Of a stretch of DNA of 64,000 bases, positions 16,793-24,125 are shown one piece after another. Numbering within the stretch: the first letter of the stretch is position 1; each line of letters starts with the position of its first letter. The stretch is from Comamonadaceae bacterium OH2545_COT-014 (GTDB taxonomy: Bacteria > Pseudomonadota > Gammaproteobacteria > Burkholderiales > Burkholderiaceae_C): the NCBI GenBank assembly GCA_003859965.1, contig RQYR01000004.1:80811-144810 (forward strand). The letters run 5' to 3'. The notes under the pieces are model-generated. The model was not told where the DNA came from and made no database searches. It saw only the letters and a list, made by a program, of their open reading frames with translations. A program made the translations under genes and the position numbers.

Positions 16793-17650
16793 ATGATCGG
16801 ACTGGGCTACCGGCGCGAAATGCGCGATTGGGACGTTGCCGCCCTGAACGCCGACTTTTTTGAAGTGGCGCCGGAGAACTGGCTGCGCCGCTCGCGCGAG
16901 CCGCTGCACCAATTGCTGGCGCTGGGCCGGCCCGTGTTCCTGCATGGCGTGTCGCTCAACCTGGGCGGCACTTCGGAGATTTCTGCCGACTTCGTGCGTG
17001 GCGTGCGCGACTTGCTGGCCGAACTGGGCACCGACCGCTATTCCGACCACCTGGCCGCCAGCGGCGACGCGCACCAGCTCTACGACCTGTTTCCCATCCC
17101 CTTCACACTGGGCGAGGCGCGCCGCGTGGCCGAGCGCATCAGCCGCGTGCAAGACCTGCTGGGCCAGCGCATGGCCATCGAAAACAGCAGTTGGTACACC
17201 AACGTGGGCGAGATGAGCGAGCCGGAATTTCTGATGGAAGTGGTACGCCGCGCCGACTGCCGCATCCTGCTCGATCTGAACAACATCGACGTCAACAACA
17301 AGAACCACGGCGGCCCCGACCTGGATGCCTACGTGGCGCAGGTGGACCTCTCGCGCGTGAGCTACATGCACGTGGCCGGGCACGAGTTCGACGAACGCTT
17401 TGGCATGCACGTGGACACGCACAGCCAGCCCGTGGAGCCGCATACCGCGCGCAAGGCGCGCGCGCTGCACGCCGCGCACGGCCTGCCCATCCTGCTGGAG
17501 TGGGACAACGACATCCCCGACGCCGCCACGCTCAACCGCGAGCTGGCCAGCCTGCGCCAGCCGCTGCCGGCGGCCGCTCCTCTCACGGCGGCTACCGCTG
17601 GCGTGCCCCGCAGCGACCCCGCCCGCCGCCGCGCCAAGGAGCTGGCATGA
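16793..17650 (+). CDS. MNIO-family (DUF692) iron enzyme modifying the Cys-rich peptide
   Basis: A 285-residue TIM-barrel enzyme of the multinuclear non-heme iron oxidative family. Conserved metal-ligand segments are present in order: FLHGVSLNLGG, YSDHLA, MAIENSSWY, LLDLNNIDVNNKNHGG, YMHVAGHEF, DTHSQPVEPHT and ILLEWDNDIP. Such enzymes use iron and oxygen to convert peptidyl cysteines. The gene starts 49 bp after the precursor gene behind an AGGAA sequence, and its stop overlaps the partner gene by 4 bp (ATGA). The longer frame open to 16505 overlaps the peptide gene and is not the real start. The C-terminal 30 residues are Ala/Arg-rich and nonconserved. Confidence 0.92.
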   Translation: MIGLGYRREMRDWDVAALNADFFEVAPENWLRRSREPLHQLLALGRPVFLHGVSLNLGGTSEISADFVRGVRDLLAELGTDRYSDHLAASGDAHQLYDLFPIPFTLGEARRVAERISRVQDLLGQRMAIENSSWYTNVGEMSEPEFLMEVVRRADCRILLDLNNIDVNNKNHGGPDLDAYVAQVDLSRVSYMHVAGHEFDERFGMHVDTHSQPVEPHTARKARALHAAHGLPILLEWDNDIPDAATLNRELASLRQPLPAAAPLTAATAGVPRSDPARRRAKELA

Positions 17651-17979
17651 ACGCCGCCGCCACCCTGCCGCTGCCGCCCCAGGCCCAACAAAACCAGACC
17701 GAAGCCAGCACCGCCGCCTTCTACGACTACGTGCGCGGCCGCACGGACACCGTGCCGCCCGGCTACACCGAAGCGGGCCTGCGCGTGTACCGCTACCTCG
17801 TCTATCTGGGCGCCAGCCAGATGATCGAAGCCCACCACCCCGCGCTGCGCGAGCAACTGGGCGAGCAGGATTGGCGCACCCTGATCGAAGCCTTCGTGCG
17901 CGACTCACGCTGGCAATCGAATTTTTATGAAGACCTCAACGATGCATTCACCGACTTTCTCGCCCGCGCCAGCCAGTGA
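17647..17979 (+). CDS. Short DUF2063-like partner protein of the MNIO enzyme
   Basis: A 110-residue protein that overlaps the MNIO gene by 4 bp. The sequence TAAFYDYVRGRTDTVPP, then GLRVYRYLVYLGASQMIEAHHP and FVRDSRWQSNFYEDLNDAF, corresponds to the helical N-terminal DUF2063 domain. In bufferin systems this protein binds the precursor and guides it to the MNIO enzyme. Typical BufC proteins are about 250 residues with a second domain; this one ends after the first, so it is a short form and not obviously damaged, because the reading frame and downstream overlap are intact. Function is assigned from context and domain. Confidence 0.75.
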   Translation: MNAAATLPLPPQAQQNQTEASTAAFYDYVRGRTDTVPPGYTEAGLRVYRYLVYLGASQMIEAHHPALREQLGEQDWRTLIEAFVRDSRWQSNFYEDLNDAFTDFLARASQ

Positions 17980-18469
17980 GGCCACAGCCTGCCAGGGCTG
18001 CGCTGTGCTCGGCGGCCTGCGCCGCCTGCTGCAAGACGCCGGCCTGCTGGGCCTGCGCCTGTGGGCCGGGCAGGAATTCATCCGTGCCGGGCTGACCAAG
18101 CTGCAAGGCAGCGGCGGCGCGCCCGAGTGGTTTGCCGGGCTGGACTTTCCCTTTCCCAACAGCCTGCTCAGCGCCGACTTCAACTGGCTGGCCGCCGGCT
18201 GGGGCGAGCTGCTGCTGGGCGCGGCCCTGGCGCTGGGCCTGGGCAGCCGCCTGGCCGCGCTGGGCCTGCTCTACATCACCTGGGTGGCCGTGTACACCGT
18301 GCATTTCGATCTGGGCTGGGCGGGCTGGAACCAGATCGACACCGACGAAGGTCAGGGCTTCAAAGTGCCGCTGATGCTGGGCCTGATGCTGTTTGCCGTA
18401 CTCACCCAGGGCGGCGGGCGCTGGTCGCTCGACCGGCTGCTGCTGCGCCGCCGCTGCCAAGGCGCCTAG
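17942..18469 (+). CDS. DoxX-family membrane protein of the bufferin-like operon
   Basis: A 175-residue inner-membrane protein with four predicted membrane segments and the DoxX pattern GLRLWAGQEFIRAGLTKLQG, then a periplasmic loop and LAAGWGELLLGAALALG. The cytoplasmic N-terminus has a CxxC pair (ACQGC). Alternatively it begins at ATG 17927 (five residues longer). Either start overlaps the DUF2063 gene by 38-53 bp, so translation is likely coupled. DoxX proteins accompany MNIO/DUF2063 pairs in bufferin and gold-induced gig operons; a role in quinone-linked redox chemistry or in supplying electrons is possible but unproven. Confidence 0.82.
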   Translation: MHSPTFSPAPASEATACQGCAVLGGLRRLLQDAGLLGLRLWAGQEFIRAGLTKLQGSGGAPEWFAGLDFPFPNSLLSADFNWLAAGWGELLLGAALALGLGSRLAALGLLYITWVAVYTVHFDLGWAGWNQIDTDEGQGFKVPLMLGLMLFAVLTQGGGRWSLDRLLLRRRCQGA

Positions 18470-18512
18470 GGCCTGGCCCCGACCCGTGCAGCGGGCGACA
18501 TAATGCGCGGCC

Positions 18513-19118
18513 ATGACCCAGCCGTCCTCTCCCGCCATCGACGCGGCGGCGCTGGCCGACGCCTGGCGCCAGCCCATGCTGCGCTTTGCCCTGCTGCATC
18601 TGCAACCGCCTGAAGAAGCCGAGGACGCCGTGCAAGACGCCCTGCTCGCCCTGCTCAACGCCCAGCCCGCCGCCCTCACGCAGGGCGATCCCCGGCACTA
18701 CCTGTTCGGCATCCTCAAGCACAAGATCACCGACCGCCTGCGCGCCAAGTACCGCCCCGAAGTGGGCTACCAGGAAGCCTTCGAGGACGAGCTGGACAAC
18801 GTGCTGTTCGACGCGCGCGGCCACTGGCAACCCGGCGTGGCCCCTGCCCCCTGGAGCAGCCCCGAAGGCGCACTGCAAAACAGCCAGTTCTTCGCCATCG
18901 TCGATCTGTGCGTGCACAAGCTGCCGCCCAAGGTAGCGCGCGTGTTCAGCATGAAAGAGCTGCTGGAATGCGACAGCGCCGAGGTGTGCGACACCCTGGG
19001 GCTGACCAAGACCGACTATTGGCAATGCATGAGCCGTGCGCGCAAGCAGCTGCAAATCTGCCTGCACCAGCACTGGTTCGGCACACAGAACCCTGGCGCA
19101 CGGGAGCGCGCGGCATGA
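18513..19118 (+). CDS. ECF-type RNA polymerase sigma factor
   Basis: A 201-residue sigma-70-family factor with region 2 (about 20-90: EEAEDAVQDALLALL, then RHYLFGILKHKITDRLR) and region 4 (about 135-190: KELLECDSAEVCDTLGLTK, then RARKQLQICL). It lacks regions 1 and 3, so it is of the ECF class. It is 43 bp downstream of the DoxX gene and overlaps a zinc-finger anti-sigma gene by 4 bp (ATGA). It very probably controls the bufferin-like operon, comparable to RpoQ, which has been described for the gig operon of Cupriavidus metallidurans. Cys residues in region 4 and at 100-180 may sense metal, but that is conjecture. Confidence 0.88.
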   Translation: MTQPSSPAIDAAALADAWRQPMLRFALLHLQPPEEAEDAVQDALLALLNAQPAALTQGDPRHYLFGILKHKITDRLRAKYRPEVGYQEAFEDELDNVLFDARGHWQPGVAPAPWSSPEGALQNSQFFAIVDLCVHKLPPKVARVFSMKELLECDSAEVCDTLGLTKTDYWQCMSRARKQLQICLHQHWFGTQNPGARERAA

Positions 19119-19366
19119 ACTGCCAGCAATACCTGTTCAAGCTCACCTCGGGGCAGCTGCAGGATGCCCCGGCCAGCGAACGCATGCAGGCCGCGCTGCA
19201 CCGCCTCGTGTGCCGCCACTGCCGCGACTTCACGCACAACGACGCCATGCTGGACCAGGCGCTGGGCGCCTGGCGCGCCCGCCTGCAAGAAGCGCCGCCC
19301 GCTGCGCCACCCGATGGGGACGCCGCGCCACCGGCGGCGTCGCCACGCAGCTCGGCCTCGCCCTAG
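19115..19366 (+). CDS. Zinc-finger (zf-HC2) anti-sigma factor
   Basis: An 83-residue soluble protein that overlaps the sigma gene by 4 bp. It has the anti-sigma zinc motif H-x3-C-x2-C in LHRLVCRHCRDF near residue 30 and an extra Cys at position 3. The helical half ends near residue 60 and is followed by an Ala/Pro-rich tail. No membrane segment is present, so it would act as a cytoplasmic ZAS-type anti-sigma that releases the sigma factor when zinc or a thiol is disturbed. Its stop codon lies at the edge of a 180-bp spacer repeat (19364-19542). Confidence 0.8.
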   Translation: MNCQQYLFKLTSGQLQDAPASERMQAALHRLVCRHCRDFTHNDAMLDQALGAWRARLQEAPPAAPPDGDAAPPAASPRSSASP

Positions 19367-19542
19367 AACTTGTTCAACATCCCCGCGCGGCGGGCCATCC
19401 AACGGATGGGGGCGGTCTGCTTCCGTGGGGCCAAGCCTCGCCCTGGCACGGGCCACGGCAAGCTCGGTGCGTGGTGGCGCCTTGCATCCCATCCCCAGCC
19501 GCTTTTGCCCCCTGTCACGCAGGGATGTTGAACAGGCTCTTA
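19364..19542 (-). repeat. Spacer element A with 13-bp terminal inverted repeats
   Basis: TGTTCAACATCCC (19371-19383) is inverted as GGGATGTTGAACA (19522-19534). Read on the minus strand, the element starts TAAGAGCCTGTTCAACATCC and resembles a second element at 51613-51775. It overlaps the anti-sigma stop codon and has no ORF, so it is MITE-like or a dispersed intergenic repeat. Confidence 0.5.
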
Positions 19543-19604
19543 CGGCGCTACCCATGCAGTCACCCGGCAACGGGGCGGCGGCTGCGCTACAGTCGCGGCG
19601 CCTC

Positions 19605-20018
19605 ATGAAACCCCCGATCCGCCCCGTTCCCAACCCGGCCCGCGTGCAGTGGCGTCGCCGCATGGCCATGCTGCTGTGGCGCGCCCTGGCTGTGGTCAGC
19701 CTGATACTGGCCGCAGCGGGCATGGCGTTGCCGGTGCTGCCCACCGTGCCCTTTGTGCTGCTGGCCGCCTGGGCGGCAGGCAAGGGCTGGCCACGGCTGG
19801 AGCAGTGGATGCTGGCCCACCCGCTGTTTGGCGCGCACATCCGCCGCTGGCGTGAACGCGGCGTGGTGCCGCGCCGGGCCAAATGGCTGGCCACGATCAT
19901 GATGAGCATCAGTGCCACCGGGCTTCAGTTCATGCCCTTGCCGCTCTGGCTGCGCCTGGGCGTGCCGGCCGTCATGCTGGCGGTCGCCATTTGGCTGTGG
20001 CAGCGCCCCGAGGACTAA
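19605..20018 (+). CDS. YbaN/DUF454-family inner-membrane protein
   Basis: A 137-residue protein with the DUF454 pattern: a first membrane helix, the turn GMALPVLPTVPFVLLAAWAAGKG, then W-x2-HPLFGAHIRRW and two C-terminal membrane helices. The physiological role of the family is unknown. It is monocistronic between the repeat element and the liuR promoter region. The ATG at 19605 is the last in-frame start before the conserved region. The longer frame open from 19164 overlaps the anti-sigma gene and is not used. Confidence 0.82.
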   Translation: MKPPIRPVPNPARVQWRRRMAMLLWRALAVVSLILAAAGMALPVLPTVPFVLLAAWAAGKGWPRLEQWMLAHPLFGAHIRRWRERGVVPRRAKWLATIMMSISATGLQFMPLPLWLRLGVPAVMLAVAIWLWQRPED

Positions 20019-20086
20019 AGCGCATCGCGTCAGTGCGTACCAATAAAGGCCAGTAGGTATTTGAGGCCGTAGATACGCCCTGAAGT

Positions 20087-20103
20087 GCTATATTTTTGAT
20101 AAT
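20087..20103 (-). repeat. 17-bp A-rich element, copy 7
   Basis: The minus strand reads ATTATCAAAAATATAGC. It is the most divergent family member at its left end but agrees with the others through TATCAAAAATA and AGC. It lies 31 bp upstream of the putative liuR promoter. Confidence 0.5.
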
Positions 20104-20133
20104 TCATGACGGGGCTGCGCGGCCCGGCTTGCG

Positions 20134-20163
20134 TTGACACCCGCCACGGCCGCTCGGTACGAT
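20134..20163 (+). promoter_or_regulatory. Putative sigma-70 promoter of liuR
   Basis: TTGACA (20134-20139) and TACGAT (20158-20163) with an 18-bp spacer, 30 bp upstream of the liuR ATG. Extended spacers are usual at MerR-regulated promoters, so autoregulation is possible, but no clear operator palindrome is visible here. Confidence 0.5.
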
Positions 20164-20192
20164 GGATGCGTCCATTGCCCTCTGGTTCGCTC

Positions 20193-20672
20193 ATGAGCAA
20201 CGCATCCACTTACACCATTGGCGATTTGGCGCGCGAGTTTGACCTGACCACGCGCGCCATGCGTTTTTATGAAGACATGGGCTTGCTGCAACCCGCGCGC
20301 ACCGGCCCTGGCGGGCGGCAGCGCCAGTACAGCGCACGTGATCGCACACGCCTGAAGCTCACGCTGCGCGCCAAGCGGCTGGGCTTGTCGCTCACGGAGG
20401 CCAAGGCGCTGATCGACATGTACGACAGCCCGCGAGACACCGTGGCCCAGCTGGAGCGGTTTTTGCAAGTGCTGGCCGCCCACCGGCGCCAGATTGAAGC
20501 GCAGCTGGCCGAGTTGCAGGCCACGCTGCGCGAGGTCAAGGCGCATGAGAAAGAGGCGCGTGCCGCGCTGCTGTCTGCCGCGCCCGCCATGGCCGCCCGG
20601 TGTACGACAGGCCAGCCGGGCCGGCGCGGTGCTGGCAACGGCGATAATGGGTTGACGTTCACGTCAACGTAA
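20193..20672 (+). CDS. liuR: MerR-family transcriptional regulator, LiuR-type
   Basis: A 159-residue regulator. The N-terminal MerR winged helix (YTIGDLAREFDLTTRAMRFY, then LLQPARTG) is followed by a long helix (about 80-150) for dimerisation. LiuR proteins repress leucine and isovalerate degradation genes, and this one is directly upstream of isovaleryl-CoA dehydrogenase, which supports the name. The C-terminus is poor in conserved residues. The last eight codons (NGLTFTST) overlap a perfect TTGACGT-TC-ACGTCAA palindrome, so the operator for the next gene seems to be embedded in the coding end. ATG 20193 is chosen because the family begins shortly before the YTIGDLA motif. Confidence 0.85.
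   Translation: MSNASTYTIGDLAREFDLTTRAMRFYEDMGLLQPARTGPGGRQRQYSARDRTRLKLTLRAKRLGLSLTEAKALIDMYDSPRDTVAQLERFLQVLAAHRRQIEAQLAELQATLREVKAHEKEARAALLSAAPAMAARCTTGQPGRRGAGNGDNGLTFTST
20652..20667 (+). promoter_or_regulatory. Putative LiuR operator upstream of isovaleryl-CoA dehydrogenase
   Basis: A perfect 16-bp palindrome, TTGACGT-TC-ACGTCAA, followed by CGTAACG. It has the form of described LiuR sites with TTxACGT half-sites. It lies 157 bp before the ivd start and within the last codons of liuR. A dedicated promoter for ivd is expected close by, but I cannot pick a -10. Confidence 0.7.
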
Positions 20673-20823
20673 CGGCGTCCAGTCCGTGCCAGCCCGGCAA
20701 GTCTTGCCTTGTGCCTTTTCGCATGCCGTGCAGGGCATAAAGCCAGGCGTGGGATGCAAAACCCTCCTGCCAGGTCACAGCGCTCGCCGTTGATTCATAC
20801 CTTCAAATCCAGGAGACAAACCC

Positions 20824-22005
20824 ATGAGCAACCTGCCCGGCCTGAACTTCCAGCTTGGCGAAGACATCGACGCGCTGCGCGACGCCGTGCGCACCTTCGC
20901 CGAAGCCGAAATCGCTCCGCGCGCGGCCGAGATCGACAAGAGCGACCAGTTCCCCATGGACCTGTGGCCCAAGATGGGCGAGCTGGGCGTGCTGGGCATC
21001 ACCGTGCCCGAAGCCTACGGCGGTGCCGACATGGGCTACCTGGCGCACATGATCGCCATGGAAGAAATCAGCCGCGCCAGCGCCAGCGTGGGCCTGTCCT
21101 ACGGCGCGCACTCCAACCTGTGCGTGAACCAGATCAAGCGCAACGGCAACGAGGAGCAGAAAAAGAAATACCTGCCCAGGCTGATCAGTGGCGAGCACAT
21201 CGGCGCGCTGGCCATGAGCGAGCCCGGCGCAGGCAGCGACGTGGTGAGCATGAAGCTCAAGGCCGAGGACAAGGGCGGCTACTACCTGCTCAACGGCAGC
21301 AAGATGTGGATCACCAACGGCCCGGACGCCGACACCATGGTCGTTTACGCCAAGACCGAGCCTGAGCTGGGCGCGCGCGGCATCACCGCCTTCATCGTCG
21401 AAAAAGGCATGAAAGGCTTTGACACCGCGCAAAAGCTGGACAAGCTGGGCATGCGCGGCAGCCACACTGGCGAGATGGTGTTCGACAACGTGGAAGTGCC
21501 CGCCGAGAACGTCATGGGCGGCCTCAACAATGGCGTGAAAGTGCTGATGAGCGGCCTGGACTACGAGCGCGCCGTGCTGGCTGCCGGCCCCATCGGCATC
21601 ATGCAGGCCGTGATGGACAACGTCGTGCCCTACATCCACGACCGCAAGCAGTTTGGCCAGAGCATTGGCGAATTCCAGCTCGTGCAGGGCAAGGTGGCCG
21701 ACATGTACACCGTGCTGCAAGCGGGCCGGGCCTTTCTCTACACCATCGGCAAGAACCTGGACGTGCTGGGCACTGAGCACGTGCGCCAGGTGCGCAAGGA
21801 CTGCGCTTCCGTCATCCTCTGGTGCGCTGAGCAGGCCACCAAAATGGCCGGCGACGGCATCCAGCTCTTTGGCGGCAACGGCTACATCAACGAATACCCG
21901 CTGGGCCGCCTGTGGCGCGACGCCAAGCTGTACGAAATCGGCGCGGGCACCAGCGAAATCCGCCGCATGCTCATCGGCCGCGAGCTGTTTGCCGAGACGA
22001 TGTGA
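20824..22005 (+). CDS. ivd: Isovaleryl-CoA dehydrogenase
   Basis: A 393-residue acyl-CoA dehydrogenase that oxidises isovaleryl-CoA to 3-methylcrotonyl-CoA in leucine breakdown, using FAD and passing electrons to ETF. Family hallmarks are [31 protein letters not shown] (FAD side), [11 protein letters not shown] and the substrate-specific [13 protein letters not shown] segment. The latter holds the catalytic Glu at the position used by isovaleryl-CoA dehydrogenases, not the usual C-terminal one. The C-terminus [17 protein letters not shown] fits. A strong ribosome binding site AGGAG precedes the ATG. The stop codon overlaps the next GNAT gene by one base, so they are cotranscribed. The carboxylase genes of the pathway are not in this window. 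Confidence 0.93.
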   Translation: MSNLPGLNFQLGEDIDALRDAVRTFAEAEIAPRAAEIDKSDQFPMDLWPKMGELGVLGITVPEAYGGADMGYLAHMIAMEEISRASASVGLSYGAHSNLCVNQIKRNGNEEQKKKYLPRLISGEHIGALAMSEPGAGSDVVSMKLKAEDKGGYYLLNGSKMWITNGPDADTMVVYAKTEPELGARGITAFIVEKGMKGFDTAQKLDKLGMRGSHTGEMVFDNVEVPAENVMGGLNNGVKVLMSGLDYERAVLAAGPIGIMQAVMDNVVPYIHDRKQFGQSIGEFQLVQGKVADMYTVLQAGRAFLYTIGKNLDVLGTEHVRQVRKDCASVILWCAEQATKMAGDGIQLFGGNGYINEYPLGRLWRDAKLYEIGAGTSEIRRMLIGRELFAETM

Positions 22006-22598
22006 TGACGTCGAATGCTTGCCGCCCTCAGGCGTTGGCCTTGCCTGTTCTGCCGCTTGGACTGGACGGTTGGTGTCTGCGCGGTTGGCAAGCCTCCGAT
22101 GCAGCCAGCCTGCATCTGCACATCAACCAACCCGATGTCACCCGCTGGCTGGGCGACTGGATGCCCGACGAATACACCCTGGAAATGGCCCAGGATTGGG
22201 TCAGTGGCGGTGCGCTGGCCATGCCGGGCCGTAGTTGGGCCGTCGCTCACGGTGCGCAGGCCGTGGGGTCGGCAGGCATACACCCCCATGGCGATGCGTG
22301 CAATGCCATGATCGGTTACTGGCTGGGCCGCTCTTTCTGGGGCCAGGGTGTGGGCACGCACATCGTGCGCTGCCTGACGACAGAGGCATTTCAAGACCCT
22401 TGCGTCATGCGTGTGGTGGCCCCCATTCGCCCGGAAAACATCGCCTCACAGCGGGTGTGCGAAAAAAACGGCTTTGTGCGCGAGGGGCTGCTGCGCATGA
22501 GTGCGCTCAAGAAAGGACGTCCCGTCGATACCGTGTTATGGGCCGCCTACCGGGACACCTGGGCGGGAGGGCTCAAGCCGCCCCTCAACCAAATTTGA
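22005..22598 (+). CDS. GNAT-family N-acetyltransferase, RimJ/RimL-like
   Basis: A 197-residue GNAT enzyme. Features are GLDGWCLRGWQASDAASLHL at the N-terminus, a central strand AMIGYWLGRSFWGQGVGTHI that carries the GQGVGT acetyl-CoA loop, and a C-terminal NIASQRVCEKNGFVREG helix. It overlaps the isovaleryl-CoA dehydrogenase stop by one base, so it is coexpressed with that gene. The substrate is unknown; an acyl-transfer role linked to leucine catabolism is only suggested by position. Confidence 0.83.
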   Translation: MTSNACRPQALALPVLPLGLDGWCLRGWQASDAASLHLHINQPDVTRWLGDWMPDEYTLEMAQDWVSGGALAMPGRSWAVAHGAQAVGSAGIHPHGDACNAMIGYWLGRSFWGQGVGTHIVRCLTTEAFQDPCVMRVVAPIRPENIASQRVCEKNGFVREGLLRMSALKKGRPVDTVLWAAYRDTWAGGLKPPLNQI

Positions 22599-22609
22599 AA
22601 GCCCAGGGC

Positions 22610-22714
22610 ATGACTTCTTCCATTCAATACCTCATCGACGCCAACCACGCCTGGGTGCCGGCCCACGCCCCATGGCGGGGCGCAAAAACCGGGCCGGGGC
22701 TGCCCTCGTTTTAG
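22610..22714 (+). pseudogene. Truncated duplicate of the carbonic anhydrase 5' end
   Basis: This 34-codon frame (MTSSIQYLIDANHAW, then unrelated VPAHAPWRGAKTG and a stop) repeats the start of the carbonic anhydrase gene 0.8 kb downstream. A 27-nt stretch, 22629-22655, is identical to 23449-23475. After that the sequences diverge completely. It most likely is a remnant of a duplicated or rearranged carbonic anhydrase gene, lying between the GNAT gene and the hemerythrin gene. Expression as a functional peptide is unlikely. Confidence 0.65.
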
Positions 22715-23256
22715 CGTGAGCGTCCGGTATGGGCAGTGGCGCGCCGCACGGCGGGGGTGTCGGTTTGCCCGGCGCGCTCGGCGGCATAGCCCCAATCGGC
22801 CGCGTACTTGCGCTTCATGCGCGCGTAGTCGCGCAGGTATTGCGAACCCAGGCGGGTTTTTTGCGCGTCGGTCAGGATCTTGCCGCTGACCTGGAAAAAA
22901 CCGCGCTCCTCTTCTTTGAGGTGGTGCCGCACCTCGTGCGCCAGCGCCTTGGCTTTTTCGCCCCAGGCCTGGCCTTCGGGTGCCAGCGCGCCCAGCTCGG
23001 CCACCAGCTCGTCCAGCTCGTGATGCTCGGCCAGGGCGTGGCGCGCGCTGTCCAGGCCCATGTCGTCCATCATCATGGGCGAATACAGAAAACGCTCCTC
23101 GGCGGCCGCGTGGGCGGCCAATTCCAGCTTGAGCGTCAAAAAGGCATCACGCCGCCCCTGCGGGTTGGTGGCGCGGGTGCGCGTCAGGCGGGTGCACCAT
23201 TCGCGCTGGATGTCGTGGCTTTCGCGCAGGGCTTCGTAAATCGTGGGGGAGGTCAT
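22711..23256 (-). CDS. Hemerythrin-like HHE domain protein
   Basis: A 181-residue four-helix protein with the HHE pattern. Histidine and acidic ligands appear in ESHDIQREW, HAAAEERFLY, HHELDELV and HHLKEEERGFF. Such proteins bind a di-iron centre for O2 or NO sensing, storage or repair. The frame is open further to 23286, but ATG 23256 (MTSPTIYEAL) fits the family. The C-terminal 30 residues are basic and Ala-rich. Its stop codon overlaps the end of the carbonic anhydrase remnant, so the rearrangement may have joined the two genes. Confidence 0.82.
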   Translation of the reverse strand: MTSPTIYEALRESHDIQREWCTRLTRTRATNPQGRRDAFLTLKLELAAHAAAEERFLYSPMMMDDMGLDSARHALAEHHELDELVAELGALAPEGQAWGEKAKALAHEVRHHLKEEERGFFQVSGKILTDAQKTRLGSQYLRDYARMKRKYAADWGYAAERAGQTDTPAVRRATAHTGRSR

Positions 23257-23423
23257 GAGCGGGCTGCTTTCATCAAGGGAGAACACAGGGCTTGAGCCAG
23301 ACGCACGGCCCGTCTTGATGAAGCGACACGTGCGCAGGCTTGGCGGCGCGTCCCATTGTTTCTGTGTTCATTTGGCCACTCTGTAGGATGAACCCTTTTC
23401 GTTCCCAGCTTCCGCATTGCCTG

Positions 23424-24125
23424 ATGCCCGAATCCAGCATCCTCCAACACCTCATCGACGCCAACCACGCCTGGGCCGAGCAGGTGGCGCGCGACAAGCC
23501 CGGCTTTTTTGAAAAGCTGGCGCAGCAGCAAACGCCCAAATACCTGTGGATCGGCTGCTCCGACAGCCGCGTGCCCGCCAACCAGGTCGTGGCGCTGGCG
23601 CCGGGCGAAGTCTTCGTGCACCGCAACGTCGCCAACGTCGTCGTGCACTCCGACCTGAACGCGCTCTCGGTCATCCAGTACGCGGTCGATTTCCTCAAGG
23701 TCGAGCACATCATGGTCGTGGGCCACTACGGCTGCGGCGGCGTGCTGGCCGCGCTGCACGGCACGCGCGTGGGCCTGGCCGACAACTGGCTGCGCCACGT
23801 GCACGACGTGAAAATGCGCCACCGCGGCCGCCTCATGCACCTGTGCCGCCACGAGCAGGAAGACGCGCTGTGCGAGATGAACGTCATCGAACAAGTTGGC
23901 CACATTGCCATGAGCAACGTCATGCAAGACGCCTGGGCGCGCGGCCAGCAAGTGGCCGTGCACGGCTGGTGCTACGGCCTCAAGGACGGCAAGGTCAAGG
24001 ACTTGGGCGTGACCATGACCCGCGCGCAAGATGTTGTGGATGTGTACCGCACCGCCATCAAGCGCTACCCGCGCGCGCCTGGCCTGGAAACCGCCGGGCC
24101 GGAAGATTTGCCGGAGGAACCATGA
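23424..24125 (+). CDS. can: Beta-class carbonic anhydrase
   Basis: A 233-residue cytoplasmic zinc enzyme that interconverts CO2 and bicarbonate. Zinc ligands are the Cys of WIGCSDSRVP and the His and Cys of VVGHYGCGGV; the Asp and Arg of the SDSR dyad are present. ATG 23424 (MPESSILQHL) agrees with relatives; earlier in-frame codons lack similarity. The stop overlaps the aceK start by 4 bp (ATGA), an unusual pairing that makes the two a translationally coupled operon. The first part is duplicated as a pseudogene fragment at 22610. Confidence 0.93.
   Translation: MPESSILQHLIDANHAWAEQVARDKPGFFEKLAQQQTPKYLWIGCSDSRVPANQVVALAPGEVFVHRNVANVVVHSDLNALSVIQYAVDFLKVEHIMVVGHYGCGGVLAALHGTRVGLADNWLRHVHDVKMRHRGRLMHLCRHEQEDALCEMNVIEQVGHIAMSNVMQDAWARGQQVAVHGWCYGLKDGKVKDLGVTMTRAQDVVDVYRTAIKRYPRAPGLETAGPEDLPEEP

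Noticed and set aside
16505..17650. A longer MNIO enzyme start reaching into the precursor gene
   Set aside because: The extra residues are an out-of-frame reading of the precursor repeats. ATG 16793 has a ribosome binding site and matches the family.
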